Source: Rhabdophis nuchalis (lineage: Eukaryota; Chordata; Lepidosauria; Squamata; Natricidae). From it: a stretch of DNA of 64,000 nucleotides. Position 1 is the stretch's first letter, and every line of letters begins with the position of its first letter. Position numbers and translations under genes: made by a program. This document shows, piece after piece, positions 45,291-56,523 of the stretch. The stretch is taken from contig CM077645.1 in the NCBI GenBank assembly GCA_039707465.1, positions 66,475,850 through 66,539,849 of the forward strand, in the 5' to 3' direction. Below the pieces are notes generated by a model, which was given only the letters and a program-made list of their open reading frames with translations, was not told where the DNA came from and ran no database searches.

Positions 45291-46728
45291 TAATAAATAC
45301 CTGATATTTGACTGTTTTAATCTTTCTGTGAAAATAGTATAATGGAATGCTATACACACTTATTTGAAAGTAACTCTCACTTGGTCACTACAATTTAGTG
45401 TCAGTGTGCAATTGTTTGCTGTAGCAAATTTTCAGTATTATTTACATTGTCCATGGTTCACCCAATATTAAGCGCAAAAAAGATATCAATTTACATAAAT
45501 TCAGGTCTGCAGAAATTACCATGAAGGAGCTGGAAGGCAAAATTATCTCATGTGTTATGCTGAAAAATAAGAATATAAACAAACACATATGCACGCACAC
45601 ACACACACACTTAATAGGGATGTGAAGTGCTTCAGATCTTAAAACAAAAATGAATTTGGAGAATGTGAAAGCTTGAATGTTCTGTCTGCCAGCTGAACCA
45701 AATGCATCCAACACAATCTGAAGTACTTTTTGCTTCAAATCCAATCTTGATTAGCTCTAAAGTGTAATACTCAGGTCTTCCTTTCTTTCATTGTAAAGTC
45801 CTCTCTCTTTCTGTATGTAGAAATACTTCTCTTTTCTTTTGCCTTTAAAAATATTTTTCCAAGCAGTCAGGCATGCTATGAAGGAAACTATATTTTCATA
45901 TCTCTGGTTGATCTCAAAGCAGTCAACAAAGCATCCAAAGATTCTTGGAGAAATTGAGATGCTGGATGCAAACTGCAATTTTGCCCTACAGCACACATAA
46001 GTTTTTCTAAATGTTTGAGGGAAAGGAAAAGAAAGGACAGCTTTGCAAGCAAGAAGGACTGGAAAAGGCACAGAGGATGGAGAGAAAAGATAACACAAGA
46101 GAAAGCCAGAGAAAGAATTTGTCAAAATGACCCCAAGAGACTATTGAAACTAGGCTGGTGATAGCAATTCTAGGAGTGTATACAGTATTCTTACTTTTCA
46201 AGAACACTGCATTTGAGTAAAGATTTCTACATTTAAAATGCTTTTATGCTATACATCACAGTTTATTTCTCATGGTGTTGCTCTAGTTGAAAATAAACTT
46301 CATACATTTAAAAGTAAACCAAAGTATTTTTATATATTAAAAGTTATTGGGTAAAGTGAAAATATATTAAAATCAATGACTGTGGATAGTGGAACAGTGT
46401 ATCCAGATAAATCATGATATTAACCTAATATTAACATGTCCCTAAACAGATATAAGGATGAAAAAGACTTTATGTCTAAAATGTCATTTGTCTCTAATGG
46501 CAAAGTGTTCAGAGTAGTCACCACTACAGAAAAGAAATACTTCAGGCTGAAGTCAAAGGAAGATGTCACAGATTGGCACTCTTATATGGGGAATATATCC
46601 TCATAGCTAGTCTGGTTTCACACTGTTGAAGCAAGATATTTGGTAATACCAAAACCTGACAGAAGGCCCAATAACAAATCAACCAATGCAGTTCTTTCAA
46701 CCATAGCGTTATGTGTCAATGGCTGGCC
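45291..46728. other. Unique sequence, no gene seen
   Basis: A short (CA)n run at 45593-45611 is the only repeat noted. Confidence 0.5.
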
Positions 46729-46833
46729 CTGTGTTTTTCAAACTTGGCAACTTTAAGATGCGTGAACCTCAACTCTTAGAATTTTAGGAGTTGAAGGCTA
46801 CATATATTAAAGTTGCCAAGTTTTCATAACACT
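46729..46833. mobile_element. Degenerate short hAT-like inverted repeat
   Basis: TTTTTCAAACTTGGCAACTT faces AAGTTGCCAAGTTTTC, with CAACTCTTAGAAT opposed to TTTAGGAGTTG inside. The family resembles 18652-18786, but the ends are worn and no duplication is convincing. Confidence 0.55.
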
Positions 46834-48275
46834 AGGCTAAAGTAACAGTGAATTGCAGTAATAGATACTTAGAATGATTTACCATTAGCCAACTATGCAT
46901 ACTCAGGAATGGCCAAATCCAATATACTGACAATGATGGTTTTTATGAGCATCCCTGGCCACATTTTCTTTCATATAAGAAAACAACAACATTCAAGACT
47001 AATAAACTGTTTTCTACTTCTGGGAATCACCCCTGCCTTATAATGAAATGTAAATTACAATAACTAGCAATGTTAAGGGGCATTGTCTGGGCAATGCACT
47101 TGCCCTTAAAACATTAGAAGAGAAAGAGCTGTGAGCTCAGATTTTAAATAAAAATCACTTGGTTTCAGTTTATTCACAAATACATGGAAGGATGCTTTCT
47201 TATAGACATCGACATACTTTATAAATCAAATAAGTTCTCTATAGGAAATTGTAGTAATATTTACTGTTTAGTATGGTTAAATAACCTGGTCCAAGTTAGC
47301 AGCTGAGTTTTCAGTTTGAGGTTGGGTAAGGTGGGGTCTAGATAGGCAAGACAGAGCGTACAAACAAAATGATGCAATAGACAGAAACTTATAGTTTGAT
47401 CTTGGTCAAAACAAATGACAAATTAGGGAGACAAAGCAGCAAGCACAGTTGCAGTTTAGGTCAACAAATCAAAATCATGAAGTTGCTGTTTTTAAATGAA
47501 TGAATGACTGAGTGAAAGCTGAATCTAAGTGGAACAGATGATGAACATCTTGATAAGAGTCAAGGGTAAAGTCCATTCCAGGCTGATCTAGGTATGCTTT
47601 CTGCCTTCAGATTTCTGTCTGCTACCATTCTGTTGGCTCCCAAAACAGTTGAGTTGCAATCTTCTAAAACTGCACATTCATGAAAGAGTTCTTATACTGA
47701 AATAATTGTAAGCAATATAATTCTATGGCCTTTATGAGTTTAGTGCAAGTTTCCAAAATGTTGGAAAGATGGATCCAAATTTTCACATATTGCCTATGAA
47801 AGAGAGCTTTGAGGATCTGGATATCACCACATTTATTTTTTACTTGTTTATTAAATGTATATGCTGCCTATCTTATTGTCAAACAATTCTAGGCAGCTTA
47901 GACCATTGTACAAACAAATTTACAAAATATTAAAACACTGAATGTGAATGTTTGTATATATAAAGTACCATATATCCCAAATCAATAAATATTCAAGATG
48001 AATTGTGAACGCTGACAATAAGTGACATATTGCCTCCTATCGGGGAGAGATACTGGGATAACTTAAAAAGAATTGGTGGGTTTCATGATGTTGACTGTAG
48101 GTGGGTGGGATGAAATAACGAGGAAGGGAGACAATTTTCATGCCACTGAATAGGCTTATATAATTCAAAATGGTGGATAACATTTTTACACAGTAGGAAG
48201 GAAATCCCTTACCCTAATACTGCCATGTCATCACACTAGCATCTAATGCCATCCATGAGTGATTCAAATTCGATC
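46834..48275. other. Mostly unique sequence; possible old LINE tail
   Basis: At 47838-47945 TTTATTAAATGTATATGCTG with TTCTAGGCAGCTTA resembles reverse-oriented reptile LINE or SINE tails, at low confidence. The rest is unremarkable. Confidence 0.4.
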
Positions 48276-48283
48276 ATTTATAA

Positions 48284-48711
48284 CAGGGGTCCCCAACCTT
48301 TTTGGCACCAGAGACCGGTTTCATGTAAAAAAAATTCCGCGGACTGGTGGGAGCCTCCAGCAGGTGAGTCAAGTCACATGAGCCACGAGTGCGTTCGGGC
48401 AGGAAAGCTGCCAGGGACCCCAGGCGAAGGATCCTCAGCTGGGGCACAGAAGGATGGGCTGCGTCCCGGGCAGGAGGGCCTGGCAGCCCCTTCCCCCCCC
48501 CACAGGGCTGGGTGGTGCCCCAAACCCCCCCAATGCAGGCCGTTGCCCCCATCCTGCCCCCAGGGAGCACCCCAGCCAGCCGCCATGATAGCATAGCGTT
48601 TGCTACACTTTCCTAAGAGTTGCGCTACTCTTTACACCGCTCACTCTGGCCTGGTTACTATCAAGCCACGGAACCGGCACCAGGTTGTGGCCCGGGGGTT
48701 GGGGACCCCTG
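48284..48711. mobile_element. Non-autonomous hAT element, copy 2
   Basis: It has the same ends as the element at 3434-3752 (CAGGGGTCCCCAACC and GGTTGGGGACCCCTG) and a perfect duplication ATTTATAA (48276-48283 and 48712-48719). At 428 bp its GC-rich middle is longer and differs from copy 1, while both terminal regions are alike. Confidence 0.93.
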
Positions 48712-48719
48712 ATTTATAA

Positions 48720-49654
48720 TATAGCTTACACATCAGGACCAGCAATTATTGCGAGTGTCAAGTTTGCATAAACTCCCTCATGTCAAAACATTTTTATATA
48801 TATACTTAACTGTATATTCCATAAGTGGAGAAACCTTTGGAGCTGAAAACACATTTAGAGTTTTAAGGACACAAGGTAGAATAGCTGCCATGTGGGAGAC
48901 GTGCCTAGTCATAAAATACTTTGCTTTGCAGCATGCCAAACAGATTTGCCTGTTGACAGCAGCCTTCCTGTCACTAATCTGGTATGAACAATTCCTTATA
49001 TGATTGTGTCTAGATGCTTGCTCACCAGGTCTGAGTGTGCCTTGGCATACACTAGTATGTGATGGTTATGAAGTTCAAAAGAACAACAGCCGGTATTCAT
49101 ATAGTGGAAAAATTGGAGCTTGGTAGAGTTTTCTTCAGTTTTATTGCCCATATCTGGGTCAGCCAGATAAATCATTCAGGCAATTAGATAGTGGTTCCAC
49201 CATTTATGGGTCAGAGAGAGAAATCACCCTTTGAGAATTGCTATGCTACGAGATGACAAAAACATTTTGCGAAATAAATTCTTTCTACAGAATATCACTA
49301 CAGTACTTGTTGCTTTTCAATAGAATTCTTGTTCATAATCCAGCAAGTAGCATAATGCAAGCTTCAATGTAGCATCATCAACTTGCTGATCACCTGATTT
49401 ATTTTTCCTTCTTCTATTGTGCCCCATATCAAAAAAAGGTATGTATTTCTACAAAAATCAAAGTTACAGGACCATCCTTGCCATCTATCAGAAAGTTAAA
49501 CAATCAGAATGTGTGCTATAAACCCACATTCTAGCTATTGAGACTTCACAGAAGTTAGCTTCGAAGGAACTAGGCAAGTAGTTTCAAAGCCTTGAATTTG
49601 AAGTTTGCTTCCTAGTTCACCACCAATTCTGAAAAATATTTTCTTCAGGTCTCC
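48720..49654. other. Unique sequence, no gene seen
   Basis: No gene or repeat end recognised. Confidence 0.5.
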
Positions 49655-49862
49655 CAAAGGTGCTTTTTTAAAGAGGCAACTAGACTTTTTGGTTTTTCTT
49701 TGAACATGTTTCGCTTCTCATCCAAGAAATCGTTTTGGTTCTCCTCTTGGCTGAAGAAGCTTCTTGGATGAGAAGTGAAACCTCTTCAAAGAAAAACCAA
49801 AAAGCTCTTGAAAAAAGCACCTTTGGAACTACCATGACCTGGTTGACTGAGAATCTCTATAG
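49655..49862. mobile_element. Hairpin repeat, copy 2 (class unknown)
   Basis: Long arms face each other. CCAAAGGTGCTTTTTT, TTTTTGGTTTTTCTTTGAAC and TTTCGCTTCTCATCCAAGAA lie on the left (49665-49730). Their complements TTCTTGGATGAGAAGTGAAA, TCAAAGAAAAACCAAAAAGC and AAAAAAGCACCTTTGG lie on the right (49757-49830). CCATGACCTGGTTGACTGAG follows, and copy 1 has its complement on the other side. No transposase or clear duplication is seen. Confidence 0.7.
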
Positions 49863-50092
49863 ACCTTTTCTTAAGACATTACAATCAGCAAACATGAGGA
49901 GAATGGAGTAGGAGATTGTATGCTTTCATGTTGTTTATTAAAAGAGTCACTATCAAAAATGTTTAAAGTACCAAAGATAATAGATTGGTGGAGAAAAGCC
50001 ATTGAGATGAATTTTGGTGGTAAAACCCTTCCAAATTTGTGAACTGACATTCTTATTCCTACATAGAGTCCAAACAAGAACCATTCCATAGA

Positions 50093-50428
50093 CATTCTCT
50101 GTGGCGGGCCCGGCCCTCTGGAACGACCTACCCCCCGACCTCCGTACTATCTCGGACCTCCGCCTCTTCCGCCAACGTCTTAAGACGTATTTATTCCAAC
50201 AAGCCGGCCTAGGATAGCCCCCATTTCTGACTTTTTAAGAAAATAATTTATAATTGGCAAGGGTTTTAATATTGGGTTTTAGCACGGGTTTATTAATTTA
50301 ATACATTTTAATAGATATTTATTGTATTTTGTGTTCTTAAATAATGCCTGTGCGCCGCCCTGGGTCCTAACAAGGAGAAGGGCGGGGTATAAATTTAATA
50401 AAATAAATAAAAAATAAAATAAATAAAT
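50093..50428 (+). mobile_element. L2-type LINE, 3' fragment
   Basis: The bases encode ARPSGTTYPP-like and FRQRLKTYLFQQAGLG-type L2 ORF ends, then a 3' UTR with GCGCCGCCCTGGGTCC and an AAAATAAATAAA tail. Confidence 0.85.
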
Positions 50429-51071
50429 ATCATCATCTCTGACAAAAATCTTCCCTGTCTACATTCATTAGCTTTGAAAGAGAACATGTTCTCCACCATC
50501 TAGATGTTGAATGATGATGCCACACATAGTATGATGCTACCTTTAGTAAAGACTAAGAAGGCTTGCCTGTTTTTAATGGGGTTGCTGACAGAAAAAAACT
50601 CCCAATATCTGCTTTTCTAAATTTGGCTGAACTATATCATTTTCTTATTTCCTTCTCAAATGTTGGAATTTATCCTTCAGAGTTAAGTCCCTTCATACTT
50701 TTCTAAATCCCACGATGGTTTGAGAGAAATATTATTCTTTGAGCCATTTCTCATTTATTGTGGGGGATATTTGAATACTGCCTTACAATTATTTAGAAAT
50801 AAATTAAAATTGAGCTCTTTTTTTAGTAAAGCATCTTGTTGTTAGTTACAAGAAAGTTATTCCTGGATCTCATTTTACTGCTGGAATTTTGTGGAACATG
50901 TCCTGGCTAACCATTTGTTTAAACAATTTTATGAAGTGGGTTTTTTATTTTAGTTATTGGTTTTAAAATGGTTTCATGGCTATTGAAATTTCTGATCGCC
51001 TGAAATTCCATCAATGGATGGAAAACTTCCAAGCTAGGAAGTAATCAATATATGTAGTCATAAACCCACAA
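50429..51071. other. Unique sequence, no gene seen
   Basis: No gene or repeat end recognised. Confidence 0.5.
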
Positions 51072-51430
51072 CCATAATTGGGACCACAATTTCCTTTTAT
51101 AAGAAGGTGGTTGTTAAATGATTCCTGCCTAATTTTATGACTTTTTTGGCCATGTTTGTTAAGTGAATTGTAACCACATCTCATTAAGCAAATCTAGCTT
51201 CTACCATTGACTTTAGTTGTCAGAAGCCAGCTCACCAATGGCGCCCTTCACATAACATTACATGACACCAACATCCTGCTACATTATAAATACATGCCAG
51301 CTCCAAGCACTCATATTTTGATTACATGGGGGATGCTCTGCTGTTTGTAAGAATGAAGAAAGGTTGTAAGCCACTTTTCCCAAACTTCAAATGGTTGCTA
51401 AATGAATAGCTACAAGTTGAGGGCTGCCTG
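51072..51430 (-). mobile_element. Tigger-like element, degenerate
   Basis: The right end CAAGTTGAGGGCTGCCTG is followed by TA, and inside TTTGTTAAGTGAATTGTAACC and CATTGACTTTAGTTGTCAGA match the reverse complement of 55854-56230. The left end is worn. The 51230-51350 part may be unrelated. Confidence 0.55.
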
Positions 51431-51465
51431 TAAAGAATTGGCTGGTACCAAAATCTGTTTTATGC

Positions 51466-51686
51466 CGAAGAGCAATAGCACTTAGACTTATATACCACTT
51501 CTGCAGCATTTTACAGCCCTCTCTAAGCAGCAGCATATTGCCCCCAACAATCTGGGCCCTCATTTTACTGACCTCGGAAGGAAGGAAGGATGAGTCAACC
51601 TTGAGCCAGTGAGAATCAAGCTGCTCAATTGCTGGCAGACGGCAGTAATAGCCTATAGTTCTGCATTCTAATCACTACGCTCTTAT
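51466..51686 (-). mobile_element. tRNA-derived squamate SINE, second type
   Basis: Reading + it shows AGCACTTAGACTTATATACC, then CAGCCCTCTCTAAGC, CCCCCAACAATCTGGG and ACCTCGGAAGGAAGG. The tRNA-like head lies in reverse at the right (CTAATCACTACGCTC). The 3' end, in reverse, resembles the L2 tail, which suggests mobilisation by L2. It is somewhat diverged. Confidence 0.78.
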
Positions 51687-51816
51687 GAAACAATGTGTAC
51701 ATAATTGCTCAAAGAAGGTGGTTGGTTGGTTTTTTCCCAAAAAGCATGTAAACAATATATTTCCTGCTTTTACCAAATCAAATAAATTTGAAGACGAGAA
51801 AAACAAAAGAAAAAAA

Positions 51817-51978
51817 AGAAAAGGGAAGGGAAGGGATGGGATGGGAAGGGAAGGGAAGGGAAAGGGAAGGGAAGGGAAGGGAAGGGAAGGGAAAGAAAGG
51901 GAAAGGAAAGAAAGGGAAGGGAAGGGAAGGGATGGGAAGGGAAGGGAAAGGGAAGGGAAGGGAAGGGAAGGAAAAAGC
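51817..51978. repeat. (GGGAA)n pentanucleotide array
   Basis: About 160 bp of GGGAA units with occasional GGGAT and GGAAA variants, pure purine apart from single T changes. Open frames across it are artefacts. Confidence 0.96.
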
Positions 51979-52814
51979 TAGTGTCAGTTTCATAATGAGT
52001 TAGTGAAATATACTTTCCTCAGGAACCAGTTTAGAAATACATGCTTTTATAAATGAAAACTACATTTTCAATGCTGTCACCACCATCAATATTATTCTTT
52101 TGCCTAAGGCATTTCTAAACCTTGGGCCATTATTGAAACAAATTCAAACTTACAAGAATATACCAAAGTCCCTTTAAAGAAAACAATTACTCTTCCTTTT
52201 GCACTTCACTTTTTGGATTATCACCACCTTCTCTTCTTTCTTCATTTTTTATCCAAGAACTGCAGTAAAAGTAATAATTCAGTCATATTAAATATCTCTG
52301 TTGCTTTATATAGCTTTCTAAGGGCTCCACATTTAAAAATTATCAAATCAACCATCAACTACCCTCTCCTACTTTCTTCTCAGTTACAGCACATTTATGC
52401 CAGGTATGTAGCAGATCTGGCCAAATCCTGCTTTGGAGACATTCTGTGTTTTTTAAGTAGGCGGAGATGAATTTGGACATCAATTTTGTGAATGAGTTAG
52501 CCTGTCACTGAGTAGAGAAATAAGCTGTGCAAACAAACAAGGTACCTATTATATTATTTCTATTTTCAAGGATGTCACTTTTTGAAGTGTTGCCATCAAA
52601 GCTAATGGTAAACACTGTCAGTCCAGACAGTTTATGTGTAATTAAACACAGTAAAGAGTTAATACTGTTCAATCAATTGCACACACCACTGGCAGAATAT
52701 ACCTCAGCCAATTAAACAATTCCAAAAAAAAAGGAAAGGAGTGGTGGGGACTTTTTTGGCCATTTATTATTTGTTAAGTTTATGGTGGTTTTTCTCTAAC
52801 ATGTCAACGTGGCC
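51979..52814. other. Unique sequence, no gene seen
   Basis: No gene or repeat end recognised. Confidence 0.5.
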
Positions 52815-53025
52815 AACCTATTATTTATTTATATCCTGGCTTTATTATTTTTACAAACATATCCAACATACCTTCCTTCTATTGTCCCCATGACAATATT
52901 GTGAAGTGGGTTGGGCTGAGAGAGAATGTCTGGCCCATCACTCAGCTGGTTTTCATGCTAAGGTGGGGCTTGAACTCATGGCCTCTTGCTTTCTAGCCTG
53001 GTGCCTTAACCACTAGACCAAGCTG
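52815..53025 (-). mobile_element. tRNA-derived SINE, same family as 31433-31684
   Basis: From left to right: TTATTTATTTATATCCTGGC tail, TTGTGAAGTGGGTTGGGCTG body, and the tRNA-like head in reverse, GGGGCTTGAACTC and CCTTAACCACTAGACCAAGC. It is well preserved. A partial similar head (ATAATCACTGCACTAC, about 53041-53190, with a GGGA run inside) follows and may be a second SINE. Confidence 0.75.
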
Positions 53026-53295
53026 GTTTTTCATCCAATCTCCCTCACATGTTTTGTAAGATAGGTTAGAGAGGGGGAGGAGGGAGAGAGGGAAGGAGGG
53101 AGGGAGGGAGAGGGAGAGGCAGGTCTAAAGTCACCCCTATTGGAGCAATCTCCCAATCCAGTGCCATAATCACTGCACTACACAATCAGTCTTCGCCCAT
53201 ATCAATACTGGAAATAGATTATTCAGCCACAGGGGTTCAAGGATGTAACTCCTGAGATGACTGTTTTAGAAACCTCTTTAGAAAGAAGAAAAACA

Positions 53296-53807
53296 CTTAA
53301 CTAAAAAATTATTCAAAAAGGGGGTGTGGTTCAAGTGGTTGATGCCTGAAGGGATGCTGGTATTCTGGGAGGGAGGAAGAGGTAGAATCAAAACAGTTGA
53401 AGAGGCACATAATTTTCTTAAAAAACACTCCTCAATCCTGGATGACGATGAGATGGGAATGGGAGGGGCCACGGGTCCGCCTGCTGGTGGGGGGGGGGAG
53501 AGGAAGAGACTATAGCAAAAAGGCTCAGATCGCAAAAATAATTTGTTATATTTCTTTATGATGTAATTCCTGTACGGATGTCAATAGTACAAAGTAATTG
53601 AATGTATAAAATAATATGAAAATTTATGATTTTAAAATGTATGTACCCCTTCCCTTTAATAATTTTTTTTTAATTGAATATGTATGAAGACTTGGAGGCG
53701 GTCATCAAACCCTATGTGGATGCTCCAAATATTATTTACTACCTTACTTACCCCTTTCCTAATATAAATTGTTAAAACCAATAAAACTTTTTTCATAAAA
53801 AAAAGAA
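53296..53807 (+). mobile_element. ORF1-only L1-type element, 5'-truncated second copy
   Basis: A perfect 16-bp duplication AGAAAGAAGAAAAACA (53280-53295 and 53808-53823) bounds this insertion. It holds the end of ORF1 (WFKWLMPEGMLVFWEGGRGR, FLKKHSSILDDDEMGMGG), with the stop at 53513-53515. About 280 bp of 3' UTR follow, with CCAATAAAACTTTTTTC and a poly(A) run. As at 6422-8286, ORF1 is followed directly by the 3' UTR with no ORF2. Confidence 0.85.
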
Positions 53808-53823
53808 AGAAAGAAGAAAAACA

Positions 53824-55017
53824 ATTGAATTGTGTCAATAGTTGTTCTTTGTTCCATTGTTTTTCTTTTCTCCCTCTCTGTTCTAAATCCAGAAATAGTG
53901 GTGAGTGTTCTCGCCATTGCTTTCTCCTTGTCAATTGTGGCTATGTATAAACAATCCTAGTTATAAATTAGGGTGTTTTTTTTTTTTTGTGGGGTAGCTA
54001 CCTGGACAAGTTGTGCTTTAAAAGTACATCTCTCAACCAAATCTGTTCTCAGGACAAGATAATGCTAAATCATCTGACAGCCTTAAGTATATTTACTCCA
54101 ACACCCGTGTGGTCATCTCATGGGCTGGCATTGAGCTTACATTCCCAAATGTAATATTTACTTTCCAGTTTATACATCTCTGTGGCAACAGAATCTGTGG
54201 AAGGAGTACTATATTCTCCTGAATATAGATCTAAAATATTAAACTATGTCAGAAATAAATGTCTAGACAAAATAGTCCATCTTGCTCACTGGCTTCTCCA
54301 AAATGTAAAAGTGATTCTTGGCAGCTTGAAGTCTTTCTGTAAGATCTTTTTCTTTTAATGCCACTGCACTTCCAAAAGTAGGAGCATCTGTGGAAAACCC
54401 TTGCAGCTCTTTCATGAGTCCATCAACATAAAATAACAATAGTTATTTCTGGAGTAACATGGTATAAAATATTGCATATAGCACTTAAGATGACATTGTA
54501 TTATTTTGATACAGCATGCCAAATAAAGCTTGGTTTTTGATAATTCCATAGCTTATCATTAACAATTTCATTACATTAATTTCCATAACCAATTCATTTC
54601 CTTCTTATGCAAAGGTCAGCAAAATAGCTTGCCAACAGCTAGCACTCTGCCTAATGTGTCCAGGTTTTAACATTCTAATCAATTACCCAGTAACTATGGG
54701 CAACAAAATATCATAGCCAATTTACTGTAACTAGATTAATCAGGGAGTAGACTCTTCTGGGAATAGTGGGCTCCCCTTTCCTTAAATTTTCTTTTAAAAG
54801 AATACATTTCTGTGAAGTAATCTTTAAAAAAAAGAATAGTTTATAGAAATTGTCTGTGTGGTGGAACTTTAAGATTTTTATTGTAGTTAGTAAATATTCT
54901 GCAGAAAACGTAGAAACTTACAAGAATGTCAAATTTAGCCACCTTGTAACAAGCCATTAAAGAATGGGGACATTAAATCACCTTACTTATAGGTATCACT
55001 TTTTAATGATAAACTAT
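53824..55017. other. Unique sequence, no gene seen
   Basis: A T run at 53975-53988 is the only repeat noted. Confidence 0.5.

Positions 55018-55062
<45 letters not shown>
55018..55062. repeat. (CA)n microsatellite
   Basis: About 35 bp of pure CA preceded by TACATACA. Confidence 0.95.
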
Positions 55063-55063
<1 letters not shown>

Positions 55064-55853
55064 CATAATTATCATTTCTTATTGATAGTTAAACTATATA
55101 GAGACTACTAATGAGTTCTAACTAGACGTTCAGGAAATATCAGACAAACATGCTGATGTTCTATGAATCTCGACCAATCATAAAAATATATAATGTTCAT
55201 TCTGCAGACACTGGAGGGTTAATTGTATTGGCATGGTTTGATTAGAAAACACCAACCACATGTGTTGCAATTGGAGAACTTTGAAATATAAGAAAAGATT
55301 GTGGTGCCCAATGCAGACATCTAACAGCCACCATAAATGGACTGATTGATGCAATCCAACATAGTTTGGAGTTTATTTGTGCATCCCATAAAATAATCCA
55401 TTATGTAGAAACTTCTAAATCACTGTTTAAAATACAGTTAAAAAAAAGAAACCTAAGGTGAATGAAATTTATTTTGCAATATTAACATAAATGCCTGTGG
55501 AAAACTTCTAATTGTTAATACAAAAGGAAATGACCTTTTTATATATAATCTCTATCATTCCTTTGTAAATAAGTCAGTTGGAACTGCATTCATATTGCAC
55601 GTTTACACCAAAGTGTGAAATATGTTCTTAATTCTGAAAAACATGTTACAGGAATCTACTATTTCTGGCCAGACACCAATGTTTAAGACTGTATAAGCTG
55701 TATTGTATCATGGTTGATACAATGTAAGAACTCTGTTTATGCTTATCCTTTATGTGTTACCTTCTCAATTTTGTTACTTCAATATGAAGATATTTTTTTA
55801 AAAATAGTGCTACATCAAGGAAGGAAGCCAGGAAGCAGTGCTAGTATTTAGTA

Positions 55854-56230
55854 CAGGAAGTCCTCGACTTACAACAGTTCATTTAGTGACCATTCGAAGT
55901 TACAACAGCACAGAAAAAGTGACTGATGACAATTTTTGACACTTATGACCCTGGCAGCATCCCCACGGTCATGTGATCAAAATTCTGATGCTTGGCAACC
56001 GACTCATATTTATGACTGTTGCAGTGTCCGGGGTCATGTGACACTCTTTTGCGACCTGACAAGCAAAGTCAAAACCAGATTCATTGTGTTACTAACTTAG
56101 CAACTGCAGTGATTCACTTAACAACTGTGGAAAGAAAAGTTATAAAATGGGGCAAAACTCACTTAACAAATGTTTCAGTTAGCAACAGAAATCTGGGGCT
56201 CAATTGTGGTTGTAGGTTGAGGACTACCAG
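55854..56230. mobile_element. Tigger-like (pogo-type) non-autonomous element
   Basis: CAGGAAGTCCTCGACTTAC and GTAGGTTGAGGACTACCAG are inverted ends. Both are flanked by the dinucleotide TA (55852-55853 and 56231-56232), the target of Tc1/mariner and pogo elements. The 377-bp interior has several TTAACAACTG phrases and no transposase. It is the best preserved member of the family in the window (also 5777-8425, 39825-39955 and 51072-51430). Confidence 0.75.
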
Positions 56231-56517
56231 TACTTTCTAGTCAAATGCATGTTTGAGGACACTTTAAAATTATAGCAAATTTTAGACAAGTTAGGGTACG
56301 TTCTTATTTTATGTATGTCTAAAATTTGTTCAGTTTCTATTTGTGGCCAGTTCATTAAACAATTTCCTAGTTATAAATTGGGAAGACGTGAGAAGAATGC
56401 TTTTCTAAATGGCTATGTTTCTGCCTTGTTCTTTAGGAGTGCAATCCTGAAAAGAGTAACAATGCAAGAACTGAAGAGAGTAAGAAAAAAAAATACTTTG
56501 TTGATAAAGGACACATT

Positions 56518-56523
56518 TTTATT
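56518..56523 (-). terminator. Candidate FGFR2 polyadenylation signal
   Basis: TTTATT on the + strand gives AATAAA on the FGFR2 strand, about 970 bases after the stop codon. It is the first canonical hexamer I find after the stop. FGFR2 transcripts in other vertebrates have long 3' UTRs, so the position is plausible but untested. Confidence 0.35.

Noticed and set aside
49735..49800. Hammerhead ribozyme-like core (GGATGAGA...GAAAC)
   Set aside because: The conserved CTGATGA box is not intact (TGGATGA) in either copy, and the stems expected around it are part of a larger simple hairpin.
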